A stretch of DNA of 64,000 nt, taken from positions 10,875,501 through 10,939,500 of the forward strand of contig NC_133397.1 in the NCBI RefSeq assembly GCF_047511655.1, given 5' to 3'. The notes beneath the pieces are model-generated. The model did not search any database. It worked only from the letters and a program-made list of their open reading frames with translations, and was not told the origin of the DNA. This DNA comes from Castor canadensis (Eukaryota; Chordata; Mammalia; Rodentia; Castoridae). Shown piece after piece: positions 11,392 to 23,111 of the stretch (its first letter is position 1; each line of letters starts with the position of its first letter). The translations under genes were made by a program, and so were the position numbers.

Positions 11392-14300
11392 CTATTTCCA
11401 TGTATGAGAGAAAACGTAGAATTTGTGTTTCTGATCCTGGCTTACTTCACTTAACATGATGTCCTCCAATTGCATCCATTTATCTTCAAACCCCATGTCA
11501 TTATTCTTTGTGGCTGAGTAATACTCCATTGCATATATATGTAATTTCTTGATCCATTCATCAGTTGTAGGGCATCTGGGTTGTTTCCAGAGCTTGGCTA
11601 CTATGAATAAGGCTGCAGTGAACATCAGTATACAAGGTGTCTCTATGTATCTTGTCTTATCCTTGGTAGATGACCAGAAGCAGTATAACTGGATCATATG
11701 GCAGTTCTATCTATAGTTTTTTTATGAATCTCCATACTGCTTTCCATAGTGGTTATACTAATTTGCTTTCCCACTAGCATTGTATAAGAGTTCCTGTTTC
11801 ACCACATCCTCGCCAGTATTTGTTGTTATTACCCTTTATTCTGGCCATTCTAACTGGGGTGAGATGAAATCCAAGTGTGCATCTCTTTTATAATCAGGGA
11901 AGTTGAACACTTCTTCAGATATTTACTGGCCGTTTGTATCTCTTTCTTTGAGAATTCCCTGTTTCATTCATGTGCCCATTTCTTCCACTGGGGTGTTGAT
12001 TCTTTGGGGGCTGAGTTTTTTGAGTTCCCTGTAGATTCTGGATATTAATCCCTTATCGGATGAGTAGCTGGCAACAATTTTCTCACATTCTGTGTGCTGT
12101 CTCTTGAGTATGATGACTGTTTGCTCTGCAGAAGCTCTTTAATTTGATTCAGTACCATTTGTTGATTATTTCTCTTAGATGCTGAGCTTTTTTTTATAGT
12201 TCCAACAGTGACATTTATTTATTTATTGCCTAAACTTGTAAATTTTGGTACTGTATTTGATATTTCTGAGCTTTGAATCACTTCCTTCCAAGGTAAAATG
12301 TAGATGGATAGCTCTCAAGATTGTAAAGAAAATTGGATTTATTCAGAATATAAAGAATAGTCATGGACATACAAAGTAATTACTCAATAAAGGTGGTTAA
12401 ATTAAGTATCCAGATACTTTGCTGAAAGAAGTTATGACTCCTAATAGTTTTTCTGGTAGAGTTTTTGCAGTCTCTTATGTATAGGATCATGGTATCAGCA
12501 AAAAGGGATAGTTTGTCTCCTTCCTTCCCTATTTGAATCCCTTTTAATTCTTGCTCTTGTCTTTTTGCCCTAAGAATTACAAAACTACATTGAATAAAGT
12601 GGAAAAAGTGATCAGCCCTGTCTCATTCCTGACTTTAATGGGAATGGTTTCAGTTATTCTCCATTTAGTATGATTTTGGCTCTAGGTTTGTCATATGTAT
12701 CCTTTATTATGTTGAGGAACATTCCTTCTATTCCTAGTTTCCTCAGAGCTTTCATCATGAAAGGGTGTTGGATTTTGCCAAAGGCTTTTTCTGCATCTAT
12801 TGAGAAGATCGTGTAGTTTTTGTCTTTGCTTCTGTTCATATGCTGTATTATGTTTATGGATTCATGTATGTTGAAAGATCCTTGCATCCTTGGAATGAAA
12901 CCAACTTGGTCATGGTATATGATCTTTTTGACATTTTGAATTGTTTGCCAGTATTTTGTTGAGCATCTTTGCATCTATACTCATTCAAGATATTGGTCGA
13001 TAATTCTCTTTTCCCGTTACGTCTTTATTGGGTTTTGGAATTAGTGTAATGCTGGCTTCATAGAATGAGTTTGATAGTGTTCCTTCCTTTTCTATTTCCT
13101 GAAAAAGTTTGAGGAGTGCTGGTGTTCCTTCTTCTTTATAGATTTGATAAAGTTTGGCAATGAATCCATCAGGTCCTGGGCTCTCCTTTTCATGGAGACT
13201 CTTTGTTACTGCTTCAATTTCACTGCATGTAATAGGACTATTTCAGTGTTTAATATCTTCACTTTTGTTTAGATATATATTTCTAGGAATTTATCCATTT
13301 AGTCTTGATTTTCCAGTTTACTTGATATAAGTTTTCAAAGTACTCTCTAATTATTTTCTGAATTTCATTGGTATTTGTAGTTATGTCCCCAATTCTCTCT
13401 GATTTTATTAATTTGGGTCTTCTCCCTGCTCTGTTTTGTCATGTTGGCTAAGGGTTTGCCGATCTTGTTAATCTTTTCAAAGAACCAAGTTTTTGTTTCA
13501 TTGATTCTTTGTATAGTATGTATAGATCTTATCCCTGATCTTTGTTATTTCTCTCTATCTACTGGTTTTGGGTTTGGCTTGATCTTGTTTTTCTAGGAGC
13601 TTAAGGTACATCCTTAGACTGTTTATTTGAGAGGTCTCTGTATTTTTAATGTAGGCACTTATAGGTGTAAACTTTCTGCTTAGCTTGGCCTTTGCTGTGT
13701 CCCACAAATTCTGGTAGGTTGTAATGTCATTTTTCATTGGATTCTAGGAACTTTTTGATTTCTTCCCTTACTACTTTGGTCACCCATTGGCTTTTCAGCT
13801 GTGTGTTATCCAGTCTCCATGTGTTTAAATATTTTCTGGGGTTTCTTTTGTTTTTTTGTTGAGGTTTAGTTTTATTCCATTTTGATCTGATATGACGCAG
13901 GGGGTTATTTCAAATTTCTGGAATTTGTTGAGACTTGCTTTATTCCTAAAATATGATGTATTTTAGAGAAATTTCCATGAACTGCAGAAAAGAATGTGTA
14001 TTGCCTAGTTGTTGGGTGAAATAGTCTGCAGATATCAACCATGTCTATTTGGTCTAACATGTGGAGTAGCTCTGAAGTTTCCTTGTTAATCTTTTGTCTG
14101 GATGATCTATCTATTGGTGACAGTGGGGTATTCAGGTCTCCCACTATTATTGTGTTAGTATCTGTGCTCTTAGGGCCATTAGAGTTTTTTAAATGTAGAG
14201 GGCAACCCTGAGTTTGCTGCACATATGTTAAGGATTGATATGTCCTGTTGATGAATTGTTCCTTTCATTTGTATGAAATGACCCTCATTGTCTCTTCTGA

Positions 14301-14565
14301 TTGATTTTATTCTGAAGTCTACTTTGTCAGATATGAGTATAGCCACTCCTGCTTATTTATGGGGTCCATTTGCTTGGAGAATATTTTCCCACATTTTGAC
14401 TCTGAGCCAGTGTTTATTTTTTTCAGTGAGATGAGTCTCTTATAAGCCACATATGGTTGGGTCTTGCTTTTTAACCCAGTTTGCTATTCTATGACTTTTG
14501 ATTGGGGCATTGGGGCCATTTACATTCAGTGTTAGTATTGAGAGGTGCCTGTTGTTTCCAGTCAT
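11392..14565 (-). pseudogene. L1 ORF2 remnant (endonuclease and reverse transcriptase)
   Basis: ORF2 normally encodes the endonuclease and reverse transcriptase that copy L1 RNA into DNA at a genomic nick. The start fits 14565 on the reverse strand, where M-T-G-N-N-R-H leads into the conserved TLNVNG stretch. Downstream, 14222-13905 holds the endonuclease part with G-D-L-N-T-P-L-S. 12974-12654 holds reverse transcriptase, with DQVGFIP and a DAEKAF block followed by G instead of the usual D. The catalytic F-A-D-D box is changed to F-A-D-T at 12502-12491. The C-terminus ends in a stop at 11392. Frameshifts and stops are scattered through it, and roughly 275 codons after the RT core are lost at the 12190-12400 replacement. 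It cannot be functional. Confidence 0.85.
12190..12400. other. Non-L1 filler inside ORF2
   Basis: L1 sequence on the left ends near 'ctcttagatgctgagc' and resumes on the right near 'aagtatccagatactttg'. Compared with the L1 at 24054-26992, about 0.8 kb of ORF2 should lie between these points. Instead there are about 210 bases that I cannot match to L1, starting with a T-run and 'atttatttatttattg'. This is a deletion with inserted sequence, or an old rearrangement. Confidence 0.6.
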
Positions 14566-14599
14566 TTTTGTTCCCCTGTTGTTTAGTTTTAGTTATTCC

Positions 14600-15629
14600 T
14601 TGTTTACTGATCTGCTTGCTCAAAAGGGTTTATTCTTTCCCGAGTCTACCTGTCTCCTCTAGTTTCTTCTTCTATATGTAAAAGTCCTTTAAGTATCTTC
14701 TGTAGTGCTGGGTTGGTATTCATGTATTCCTTTAGTTTTTTCCTTTACATGAAAAGTTTTCATTTCTCCTTTGATTAGAAAAGATAGTTTTAGTGGGTAG
14801 AATAGTATAGGTTGACAGTTGCTTTCTTTCAGGGCCTGAATTATATCTTTCCATGACATTCTTGCATTTAGAGTTTGAGTTGAGAAATCTGCTGTTATTC
14901 TAATGGGTTTCCATTATCTGTGACCTTTTTCCTTTTTGCAGCTTTCAGAATTCTTTGTTCTGTGTGCTGAGTGTTTTGATTATGATGTGTCTGGGGGTGT
15001 TTGTTTTTTGGTCCTAACAGTTTGGTGTTCTGTAAGCTTCTTGCACCTGGGTGACTCTCTCTTTCTCCAGGTTGGGGAATATTTCAGCTATCATTCTATT
15101 GAATAGGTTGTCACTGCCTTTAGTTTGTGTCTCTTCTTTTGTTCTATACCTGTTATTCATAGGTTTGGTCTTCTAATTGCATGTTCTGTTTGTATTTTCT
15201 TAACATTCTTTCATGGTCTTTTACTGCTTGGTCTAATTCCTCTACTTTGTGTCTATTCCTGATACTCTATTTTCAACTTGTTCCACTCTGTTTGCCAGGC
15301 TTTTGGTTGATCTTTTTATTTGGGACATTGTTTATTTTGAATTGATTATTTTTTCATATCTTTATTGATTTATTCTTTCATATTCTGGATAGCCTTCTTA
15401 ATTTCATTCATCTATTTGTGTTCTCTTTGAGTTCATTTAAATGTTTATTCAACTCCTCTTTGAGGTCAAATGTAAATACTAACTTTTGTGTTTCTTCTTT
15501 GAGGACATTAGTCATTTTTACTGTTGTTTTTTGGAATTCATTATTTGATAGCTCTTCCTTTAGACAGGTGTTTAGATCCTTAGTGGTAGAATTGGCTTTT
15601 GATGGAGAACAGTTTTCTTGCTGTTTCAT
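14600..15629 (-). pseudogene. L1 ORF1 remnant
   Basis: ORF1 encodes the RNA-binding chaperone of the L1 particle. The likely start is at 15629 (M-K-Q-Q-E-N-C-S). The first 73 codons, down to 15408, remain open and are rich in K, E, L and N in a heptad-like pattern, which fits the N-terminal coiled coil. Below 15408 the frame is broken by several stops. It ends just upstream of ORF2 at 14565, as in other L1s. The expected length of about 340 codons agrees with this interval. Confidence 0.7.
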
Positions 15630-15816
15630 TCTGCATTGAGATTTATGCTTCTGGAGTTGTTTTTGGTTAGGGTTTTAATCCCTTGTGCCCCTGCACTTGG
15701 GATTTTGAGTTTTTTTCTCCTGGTGCTCCAGCAGTATTCCTCAGAGAATGATATTCTGGTGTGTTGTCCCTTGCAGCATTCTTGTTGTGTTACAGATTAC
15801 CTCTTTTCTTCCCTCA

Positions 15817-16235
15817 GTGAGGAGGCTGGAGTTCCTGTTCTTTAAAGGGGATGAGGGGACTCTCCTGCAGTCACAGTGGGGAGCACTCTGTCTCTGTACA
15901 CTTTGGGGGTCAGGCCTTCTAGCACAGCAGAGTAGCAGGTTGCCACTCTGTGGAGGAGCTGGAATTCTTTGACATGAGAGACGTGGTACTCCTGCAGGGA
16001 GACACAGTGTGAAGTGCTGAGCTACTGTGTACCTTGGGGAAACAGGACTTCTGGTGCCACCTGCAGAGTACCAAATTATAGCTTACCTCCCCTCAGTGGA
16101 GAATTGGCATTCTTGCTCTTTGACAGAGGAGAGAGCGCTCATTTGCTGTCAGGAACAGTGTGGAATGCTGGGCCTCCATGCTCTTTGGGGGGGTAAGCCT
16201 CCTGGTACTAGCAGAATAGTAAAGCTTGGAGCCTG
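15817..16235 (-). repeat. Three tandem monomer-like units of about 140 bp
   Basis: Units start at about 15817, 15950 and 16096 (lengths about 133, 146 and 140). Each opens on the + strand with a 'gtgagg/gtggag' word and then 'ctggagttcctgttctt', 'ctggaattctttgaca' or 'ttggcattcttgctcttt'. Next comes a 'cacagtgggg/cacagtgtga/aacagtgtgg' word, then 'tacactttggggg', 'taccttgggg' or 'tgctctttggggg', and last an 'agcacagcagagtagc'-like end. The divergence between units is considerable. A partial unit may precede the first. Confidence 0.7.
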
Positions 16236-16340
16236 GAGTTCACTTAAGTGTGTGGTAGCAGGCTCCTGGGACTGACTGGTAAGATGAGGGTACACGTGAG
16301 GCAGCAAAGCCAGCAGGCTTGAATCCTCTAGTGTCCACAA

Positions 16341-16611
16341 GGCAGCAGAGGCCCTGGGGTCTACGTGCTTTGGGGCATTGGTTTCAGGAGCCATAGCAGC
16401 TATTGCAGGCATGGGGTACCCAAGTCTGCAGCCAGTGAGAGCCCTGAGGCCTGTTTGCTGGCACCAGGCTACTAGGAGCCACTGCAACTGCTGCAGGCAC
16501 AAGGGAACCAAGTCTTTAGGCAGCAGGAGTTCTGGGCCTGATTGTAGGCTATGGCTTCAGGGAGTGCAGTGCAATGGTGCTTGCTGATGGCTCAGGGGAA
16601 CCAAGCCCGCT
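16341..16611 (-). repeat. Three tandem units of about 90 bp
   Basis: Units lie at 16341-16427, 16428-16518 and 16519-16611. Each opens with a 'ggcagcag' or 'gcagccag' word, has a 'ctggggtc', 'ctgaggcctg' or 'ctgggcctg' segment, a 'ttcaggagcc', 'ctaggagcc' or 'ttcagggag' segment, and ends near 'ggtacccaagtct', 'ggaaccaagtct' or 'ggaaccaagcccg'. This array is distinct in length and sequence from the one at 15817-16235. Confidence 0.65.
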
Positions 16612-17033
16612 GGCTTGCACTTTCTGTTACCCCTGAAGCAGTGGGAGCTGTGGTCCTGCTTACACGGGGCGCCAGTTTCCCCGATGCTTCAGGGTGAAGG
16701 TAGCAGTTCACATAGTAAGAGTGAGAATGGAGCTCCGAGTTCCTCTGTGTGCCAGAAAGCAGGACTTACTGCTAAGCATGCTGAGTAATGGAGGCTGAAG
16801 TGGCACAGAGTCTTCAGGGGCAGGGAATCAGGAGTGTTGAGCTGTGAGTTGTTCTTTTCATTCTTCCTGTGGTTATTATCTCTATTTGCGGATTAGGAGA
16901 GGGCTTTGTTTCTCGCTGGTTATGGAAAACCTGTGGATGCCTTTTGGGGTCTCCTGACCTTCTTTTTTCAGGGTAGTTTATCACCTCAGGACTATTGGGA
17001 TGTCAACAGTCTGCCATCTGGCTCCTTCCTCTG

Positions 17034-17110
17034 GAACTGTGCTTTCTTACCCTAACTAAAATTCATTGAGATGGTTTTGATTTTTGTTTCTCTTTCATCA
17101 AAGGTTTTTA
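17034..17110 (-). mobile_element. Possible continuation of the L1M split by the L1
   Basis: The words 'attgagatggttttgat' and 'tttgtttctctttcatcaaa' resemble antisense old L1 ORF2 sequence that would follow the piece ending at 10788. The match is short and the assignment weak. Confidence 0.35.
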
Positions 17111-18704
17111 AAACTTTATCCTTGATTTATCTGTATTATATATACTCCCATGAATTCCTTGAAGACAGGATGTATGTTTCATCTTTATATACTCAAAAAC
17201 TTTGTCTGCAATTTACACAGAAATAATATAGTATATAAATTAAATGTGAAAAGAAAGGATGAATCACACACAGTTTATTTCTTTAGAAAGAACCCAAAAT
17301 TGTTTCTATATTTGCCATATGTTCAATTTTTTTCTCCAAAAATGTAAAATGCTTGGACTGGTCAGCTAGCTTGATTTAAATCTTTATTTTACAGACAATA
17401 CAATAAACTATCTAGGAAAATCTTAAAATCATTTCCTTGTTTCATACCCTCTTATTTTCAAGGAAATGGTTTTGAATATTTCTATGAATAGACAGAAATA
17501 TCCTCACAAATATGTGCACAGATTTAAAATGCTTTTGTCACCTTCTTTATTTGTTTTACTTTTTGTAAGTCTCCATATGTGGGCATTTAGTTAAATGATC
17601 CCTGTGTTTCCATTCAACCCTATCATTGTTTTTATTTTTGGCAAATGGCTCATAATTTAACTTTAAGATATCTCTTTTATACCACCAAATATACTTTTCC
17701 CTAATAAAATTCTCTCTTCTGAAGTATCTCAAGTCAAGAAAGGGTATGGAAGGAGTAGTTAAAAGGAAAATGGAAAGAACATAGACATTTGATCTACATC
17801 AGAATTTAAAGCAAATATTTCTGAATGAGAAAATATAACTCAATGAATCTTCTGTTTATCCTATCAAATTTTGTGAATTTTGAAGGCGAAACATTTACAA
17901 CCATCTAAGAGTAAAGAATTGAACAAAAGATTTTTTTGTTCAATTTTTTTTGTTCCATCTAGCAACAGTTTTCTCTCCACAAGGAAATCTATTAGACCTT
18001 TCCTCTTACTGTGCTTTGGGCTTTTAATATTTACTAAATTCCCACAATGTATCATCAGGCCCTATGTTTGCAGACATTCTCCATGTGCTGGGAGGTGAAC
18101 AAAAGTAGAAAAAACAAATCTAGGTATAAAGATGCACATGAAATTTGACAAGAGGGATTGGTACCTGTTACAAGGACACAATTATTCCTGACCTAGTTTG
18201 TCCCTCAAGGAGGTTTCAAAATCAAGGACCATTTTCTAAGTATCACCCTACTTTCATGTTTTCCCAAGGAGACTCAGGATAACATGAGAGTGGATATTGA
18301 ACAAGGAAAGTACCAAATTTCCAATAGCACCTTTAAGGTCCTTCAAAGACAAACTTGGAACATTTTTATGACATTTCAAAATGACTTGTGATCCTGACAG
18401 TACTATTTAAAGATATAGCTTGAGTCAAATGAAATAAGCTACAGGGGATATAGTTAATCTAGGGAATGAAAATTTTGGTTTTTTTTCCTCATTTGATTCC
18501 TTGGAACTACAATTTTAATATACACTGCAAAGCCTGTGTTTTTAAATCCATGGAGATCTTGAAACCTCTATCCATGAGTCACGATTTGATAATAAGTAAA
18601 AACCAAATTCTACTTTGCTGCTCCCACATAGATCAACCACTTAAAATTCACTGACCTTTTTTCCTGAGTTGTGTGATGGCTGCACATTTTAGAGTTTTAG
18701 CGTG
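17111..18704. other. Unassigned sequence
   Basis: No gene or clear repeat. Overlapping short frames on both strands near 17864-18098 arise from one AT-rich segment and have no domain. Confidence 0.5.
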
Positions 18705-18903
18705 TATTAATTGTAGCATGCAGGAGGTTTCATTATGACATTTCCACAATGCATATTATGTATTTTGATGATATTCACCCCGCTATTACTCCTTTCATTC
18801 ACTCTTCCCATGTTCTCTTTCTCTCCATCTCCCTGGTAGTCCCTCTTTGAGTTTCCTGACCTTATTTTTTTCCTCCTGGCTTCCACAAGTGAGAATGTGT
18901 AGT
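18705..18903 (-). mobile_element. L1 3' UTR fragment, older lineage
   Basis: The + strand shows 'ggtttcattatgacatttcc' and 'atgatattcaccccgctatt', followed by a C/T-rich tract and 'gcttccacaagtgagaatgt'. It matches the complement of the UTR at 54720-54900 and the lineage at 2359-2692. It stops at the start of ORF2, where a different L1 begins. Confidence 0.7.
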
Positions 18904-19903
18904 TACTTTTTGTTGTTGTTTTTGTTGTACTGGGGGGGGTGCATTGTAGCATTTACACAGGTATTTACAATGTATCACATATTTCATACTTGGATTCACC
19001 CCCTCCACTACTCTCTTTCTTCCCCCTCCCCTGATTCCTGGAACAGTTTCAACAGATATCATTTTTGCATTTACATACATGTGCATACATTATTTGAACC
19101 ACATTCATCCTCCTACCCTTTTCTCCACCACCTGCCTCCTCCCACAGATGTTAACCTTCCCCCAGGGAAAACTGTTCCACCCTCATGTTCTCTGATTTTG
19201 TAGAAAAAACAAAAGATAATAAGAGAACCATGGCATTTTTGCTAGTTTGAGATAAAGATAGCTACACAGGGAGATTTCTTGTGTTGTTTCCATGCATATA
19301 TGTATTACAATCCCAATTGGTTCATCTGTAACAGTGACTCGTTTCACTTAACATGATGGTCTCCAGTTCCATCCATTTTCCTGCAAGCAATGTAATTTAA
19401 TTCTTATTTTTGGCTTAATAATACTCCATTGTGTCTATTACCATATTATCTTTACCATTCATTTGTTGATGGGCACTGAGAATAATTCCATGAATTGGCT
19501 ACTGTGAATAGTACCACATTTGACATGGGTGTGCTGGGATCTCCATAGTAAGCTGGTTTTGATTCTTTTGAGTACATTCCCAGAAGTGTTATGGCTGGGT
19601 CATATGGACGTTCTGTTTTTATTTTTTGAGTAGCCTCCACACTGTTCATAATAGCTGTACCTATTTACATTCCTACCAGCAGTGAATAAGGGTTTCTTAC
19701 CCCCACATCCTCACCAGTACTTGTTATTTTTGTTTTCTTGGTGGTAGCCATTCTGACAGGGATGAGGTGAAATCTTATTTCAGATTTCCATTTCCCTGAT
19801 AGCTAAGGATGCTGAATATTTCTTCATGTAGTTATTGGCCACTTGTACTTATTCATTTGAAAGGTATCTGTTCAGTTCCGTTGCCCAGTTACTGACTTTT
19901 ATT
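18904..19903 (-). mobile_element. 5'-truncated L1, 3' UTR and ORF2 end
   Basis: It begins with a T-rich tail (ttttgttgttgtttttgttg), continues with 'gcattgtagcatttacacag' and 'ttggattcaccccctccact' as at 3789-4605, and then runs backwards through ORF2 ('catgatggtctccagttcc', 'gtcatatggacgttctg', 'cattctgacagggatgag'). It breaks near 19903 within ORF2. It abuts the older UTR fragment directly, so it probably inserted there and the older element's remainder was lost. Confidence 0.8.
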
Positions 19904-22900
19904 AAAAAGAAGAGAGGACACAATTACAGATTTTGTTGTGAGGCAGATCATTGTAGAAGTTGTTACTACATAATTAAATCAAATGTCTTCAATCACTTCA
20001 GTGCTTATGCTCTGGGATGTTATTTCCATCTAAAGAAACACTGATTTAGAAGACACTACAAAAAGAATTAGAAAGGAAGAAGAAGAAAGAAAATGTGTTT
20101 TGGAAAATCACCAGCCAGAAATCAATGCTTTCTCCTGTCCCTCTCAAAGTATACTACATTGTAATAGGGAATCCGAAATATCGCTGCTTTCTTATAGCTA
20201 TGTAGACATGAGCACAGGTTATGATTTTATTCTGCATAATTCCTTTAGGTCTGTATTGCAATTATCACAGCCTAAGGAAGTTTCAACATTAACTTCTGCC
20301 CTAAAAGGGAGCTCTGGAAATTCTGATGGAAGCTCATACAGTATACTTGTGTTTTGTAAGACACAAATGCCCAGATAAATGCCCAGTATCCACTCGGTTC
20401 ATAAACATCCCTAGAAGTTGCAGGCTGTAAAGGTTGCACACATGCCAATGAACAATTTATGATATTAAAAACTCAGGTCTTGAATTAAAGGAACAAATAT
20501 TTCTGAGGTTTTTGGGACTACTCCGACCCTATGGCATAGTCTGGAGTGTACCTCTGTTCACTAGGTAATTTTAGATTCAAATTGAACTCAACCTTCTAGT
20601 ATGTATTTAGAAGTTCAGAAATATTTGCAAGATTTACAATTAAATAAGTTCTCCCCAGTGTGCTAATCATTCTAAAAATTCAGGTGGCAACCTTAAATTT
20701 TTCCCTAATTAAAATCACCATATTGACATATGGTAGAAAGAACTCCAAGCATTCAAATCTGACTCTGAAATGTTATGCAGTCAGCTTTACATATTTACAG
20801 GTGCAGCATACACAGGTCCTACATATGTGAATTCCACCAACTTTACAAGAAAGATACTGGGAAAAAAATTCTAGACGTTATACTGTTGCTGGTTTGTACA
20901 ATGGATTTAGACCAACCAATAGTGGCTATGTTTGTACTGAACACATACGGATTTCTTTTCTTGTCAATTATTCTCTGAACAACAAAGTATAACAACTGTT
21001 TACATAGCATTTCGATTGCATTAGATATTATAAGTACTCTAGAAATGCTTTAAAGTACATTACAGGATGTATTTAGGTTGTATGAAAATACTAAACTATT
21101 TTTTGAGGAATCTGAACTTCCTCAGATTTTGGTATCCATTGGGGGGTCTTGGTACCAATACCATGCAAATGTAGAGGGAAAACTATATTGTCTGCTAATC
21201 ATCTATGTGAGCTTGGAAAGTACTTTTCTTCTGGGGTCTTTAGTGTTGACATTTGGAAATTTTAATTCTTTAAGTTGTCAAGATATATGAAAAACCAGAT
21301 ATATGAAATTCAACTGAGGCGGTTACTGGTACAAGCCTCCACACTAAGACTTTCTGCTTCAGTTTTTGTTTTTCCATTGTCTTTTGATACCGTTAGACCA
21401 TTATATCTCTTCTTACATTTGCTGATCAAAAATGTAGCAGGCTTGCCTCAACAACTGGAGATGGATCAAAAATTAAAATAAATAAGAATCTTCTCTATTC
21501 TTCTTCATCTTTTGCAGAATCTATTGTAATAGCTTGTCTCAGCAGATAATCTTTATACTCAGTAAGTTGTTTAACACACTAATACAAAACTAAGTGACAG
21601 TCAATTGCTCAGGACAGCCTGGTCCACAAAATGGTGACAGGATGTGGCAATAGTTCTCACTGTATCAACAGAATACCATTTCCAGTGAAATTATACACTC
21701 ACAAAATCTAGTTGACCTGAAAATTAGGAACATTTATTTTAATATTTTGAAGCCCACAACATATATCTAAATGAGAGAACAAAACAAATATTTAGTATAA
21801 TTAATTTGGCTTCTGCATGGTAGGAAGGTTTTAACTGGTTATGATAAACTAGAATTGCCCAGCCAGGATGAAAATGTTTGTCAATATCACATTTCATTGT
21901 AATAAAGTGCAAGAGGCACAAACTCTGTGCCTCTCTATTTCCTCAACAGTGAAGTACCAATGTGTAAGCTATGTTATTTTATATCTGTAGTTATTTTAAA
22001 TTTTTACATTTTGAACTTTATGAAGTTTGTTTAAGTATGGTAATTATTTTACATATTGAAATTTGCAAGCTGAATAGCCTCATTTTTAAGACGTCTCCTT
22101 TAAAAGTTTACATTGTGGAAAGCCCTTAATCTCAATATATTTGCTATATGACATAGTGAATGTAAGACAGAATACATGTTGGAATAAATTAGCATAAATG
22201 CTACATAATAAATGAGTTTTACTATTAAAATTACCATATCTTATATCAAATAAGAGGCACATTTTTAGCTTATTATTGAATTATAGTATAAGTAATTTAC
22301 ATTCTAAAACTTCATAAACTAGAAAGTACACAAATATGGCAGTCAGGACCTATGAATTCTATGCCTGAATCACTGAAATCAAGTGTCTTGAGACTGAGTG
22401 CATATTGAAAAATATTGCACTATGTTTGTTTTCATTCCTAGCAGTACAAAAAAATAATGACTTACATTTGATGGTGACTAAGTTTGATTAAATTTGGTAT
22501 TAATGAAATCAAAACTCAGGGACTATATGAATGAGTTCAATTATTAATCATATTCAATAAAGAGAACAAGGCAAAGAGAAAAAAAGTAATTTGATTACAA
22601 AATTCAAATCCCGGACTATTGATCCAAAGCTCACGTGCTTATTAATTACATTGCACTGCTTCTCACAGATTTCTGTCCTCACTATTAAATGTGCACTACA
22701 CATGATTTTAAAGGCACCATGTTCAATATATGTGTAATAAAGAAAATTCTTTGTTATTTTCACTACTTCTTCAGATTAGAAAATATGAAATCTGACTAAT
22801 TTCCCCTTAAAGTCTGAATTTCAATGTGAAATTCACTGATAATATGAGTATATAGTGAACATTCATGGAGACTGAAGTAAAGAAAGACATGGAGGTCAAG

Positions 22901-23062
22901 GTCTTTGGTAAAGGACTCTTGTTATTGAATTGCATCTTTAAGCAAATTTATTAACTCATTCACTTGATACTAACATAACTTAGATATTAATATCTATATA
23001 TATCTGCTTGTTCAAACTTGATCTCAGAACCACCTAGACCTGATATTAAATGTATTAACTTT
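19904..23062. other. Unassigned sequence, about 3.2 kb
   Basis: This is the longest repeat-poor block in the left half. Several frames of 60-92 codons occur (for example 20100-20378 and 21078-21290) but none has a recognisable domain or splice context that I could defend. It may be unique intergenic sequence. Confidence 0.5.
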
Positions 23063-23067
23063 ACACA

Positions 23068-23109
<42 letters not shown>
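23063..23109. repeat. CA dinucleotide microsatellite
   Basis: An almost uninterrupted run of about 22 CA units. It is likely length-polymorphic and able to adopt Z-DNA. The frame at 23018-23248 simply translates through it. Confidence 0.95.

Positions 23110-23111
<2 letters not shown>

Larger units (their letters stand above)
10789..17033 (-). mobile_element. Nearly full-length L1, reverse strand
   Basis: About 6.2 kb of L1 runs end to end on the reverse strand. It has a 5' UTR (17033 down to 15630), ORF1 remnant, ORF2 remnant and 3' UTR (11391 down to 10789). The 5' end has 'ggagccagatggcagac', which keeps the AGATGGC core that L1 promoters commonly show as a YY1-type site. Many stops and indels disable it, and part of ORF2 has been replaced (12190-12400). 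I found no convincing target-site duplication. The 3' UTR lineage matches 43865-45078, marked by 'tatgaagtccatcaac' on the + strand of both. Confidence 0.85.
15630..17033 (-). promoter_or_regulatory. L1 5' UTR / internal promoter region
   Basis: This 1.4-kb block is clearly more GC-rich than anything else in the window and lies upstream of ORF1. In L1 the 5' UTR contains the internal promoter. The first bases (17033 downward on the reverse strand) carry the AGATGGC core, a YY1-type word in L1 promoters. The block contains two arrays of tandem units, listed separately. The open frames here (for example 16149-16511 reverse and 16027-16275 forward) reflect the higher GC content and not genes. 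Confidence 0.7.

Noticed and set aside
12190-12400. An intron within ORF2
   Set aside because: L1 is not spliced in this way, and about 0.8 kb of L1 sequence is missing across the junction, which an intron would not cause.
16014-16587. Clustered open frames on both strands as a small gene
   Set aside because: They coincide with the GC-rich L1 5' UTR and its tandem units; stops are rare there because of composition.
15817-16611. A CRISPR-like or satellite array
   Set aside because: Units are long, diverged and contiguous without spacers, and they lie inside an L1 5' UTR in a mammalian genome.
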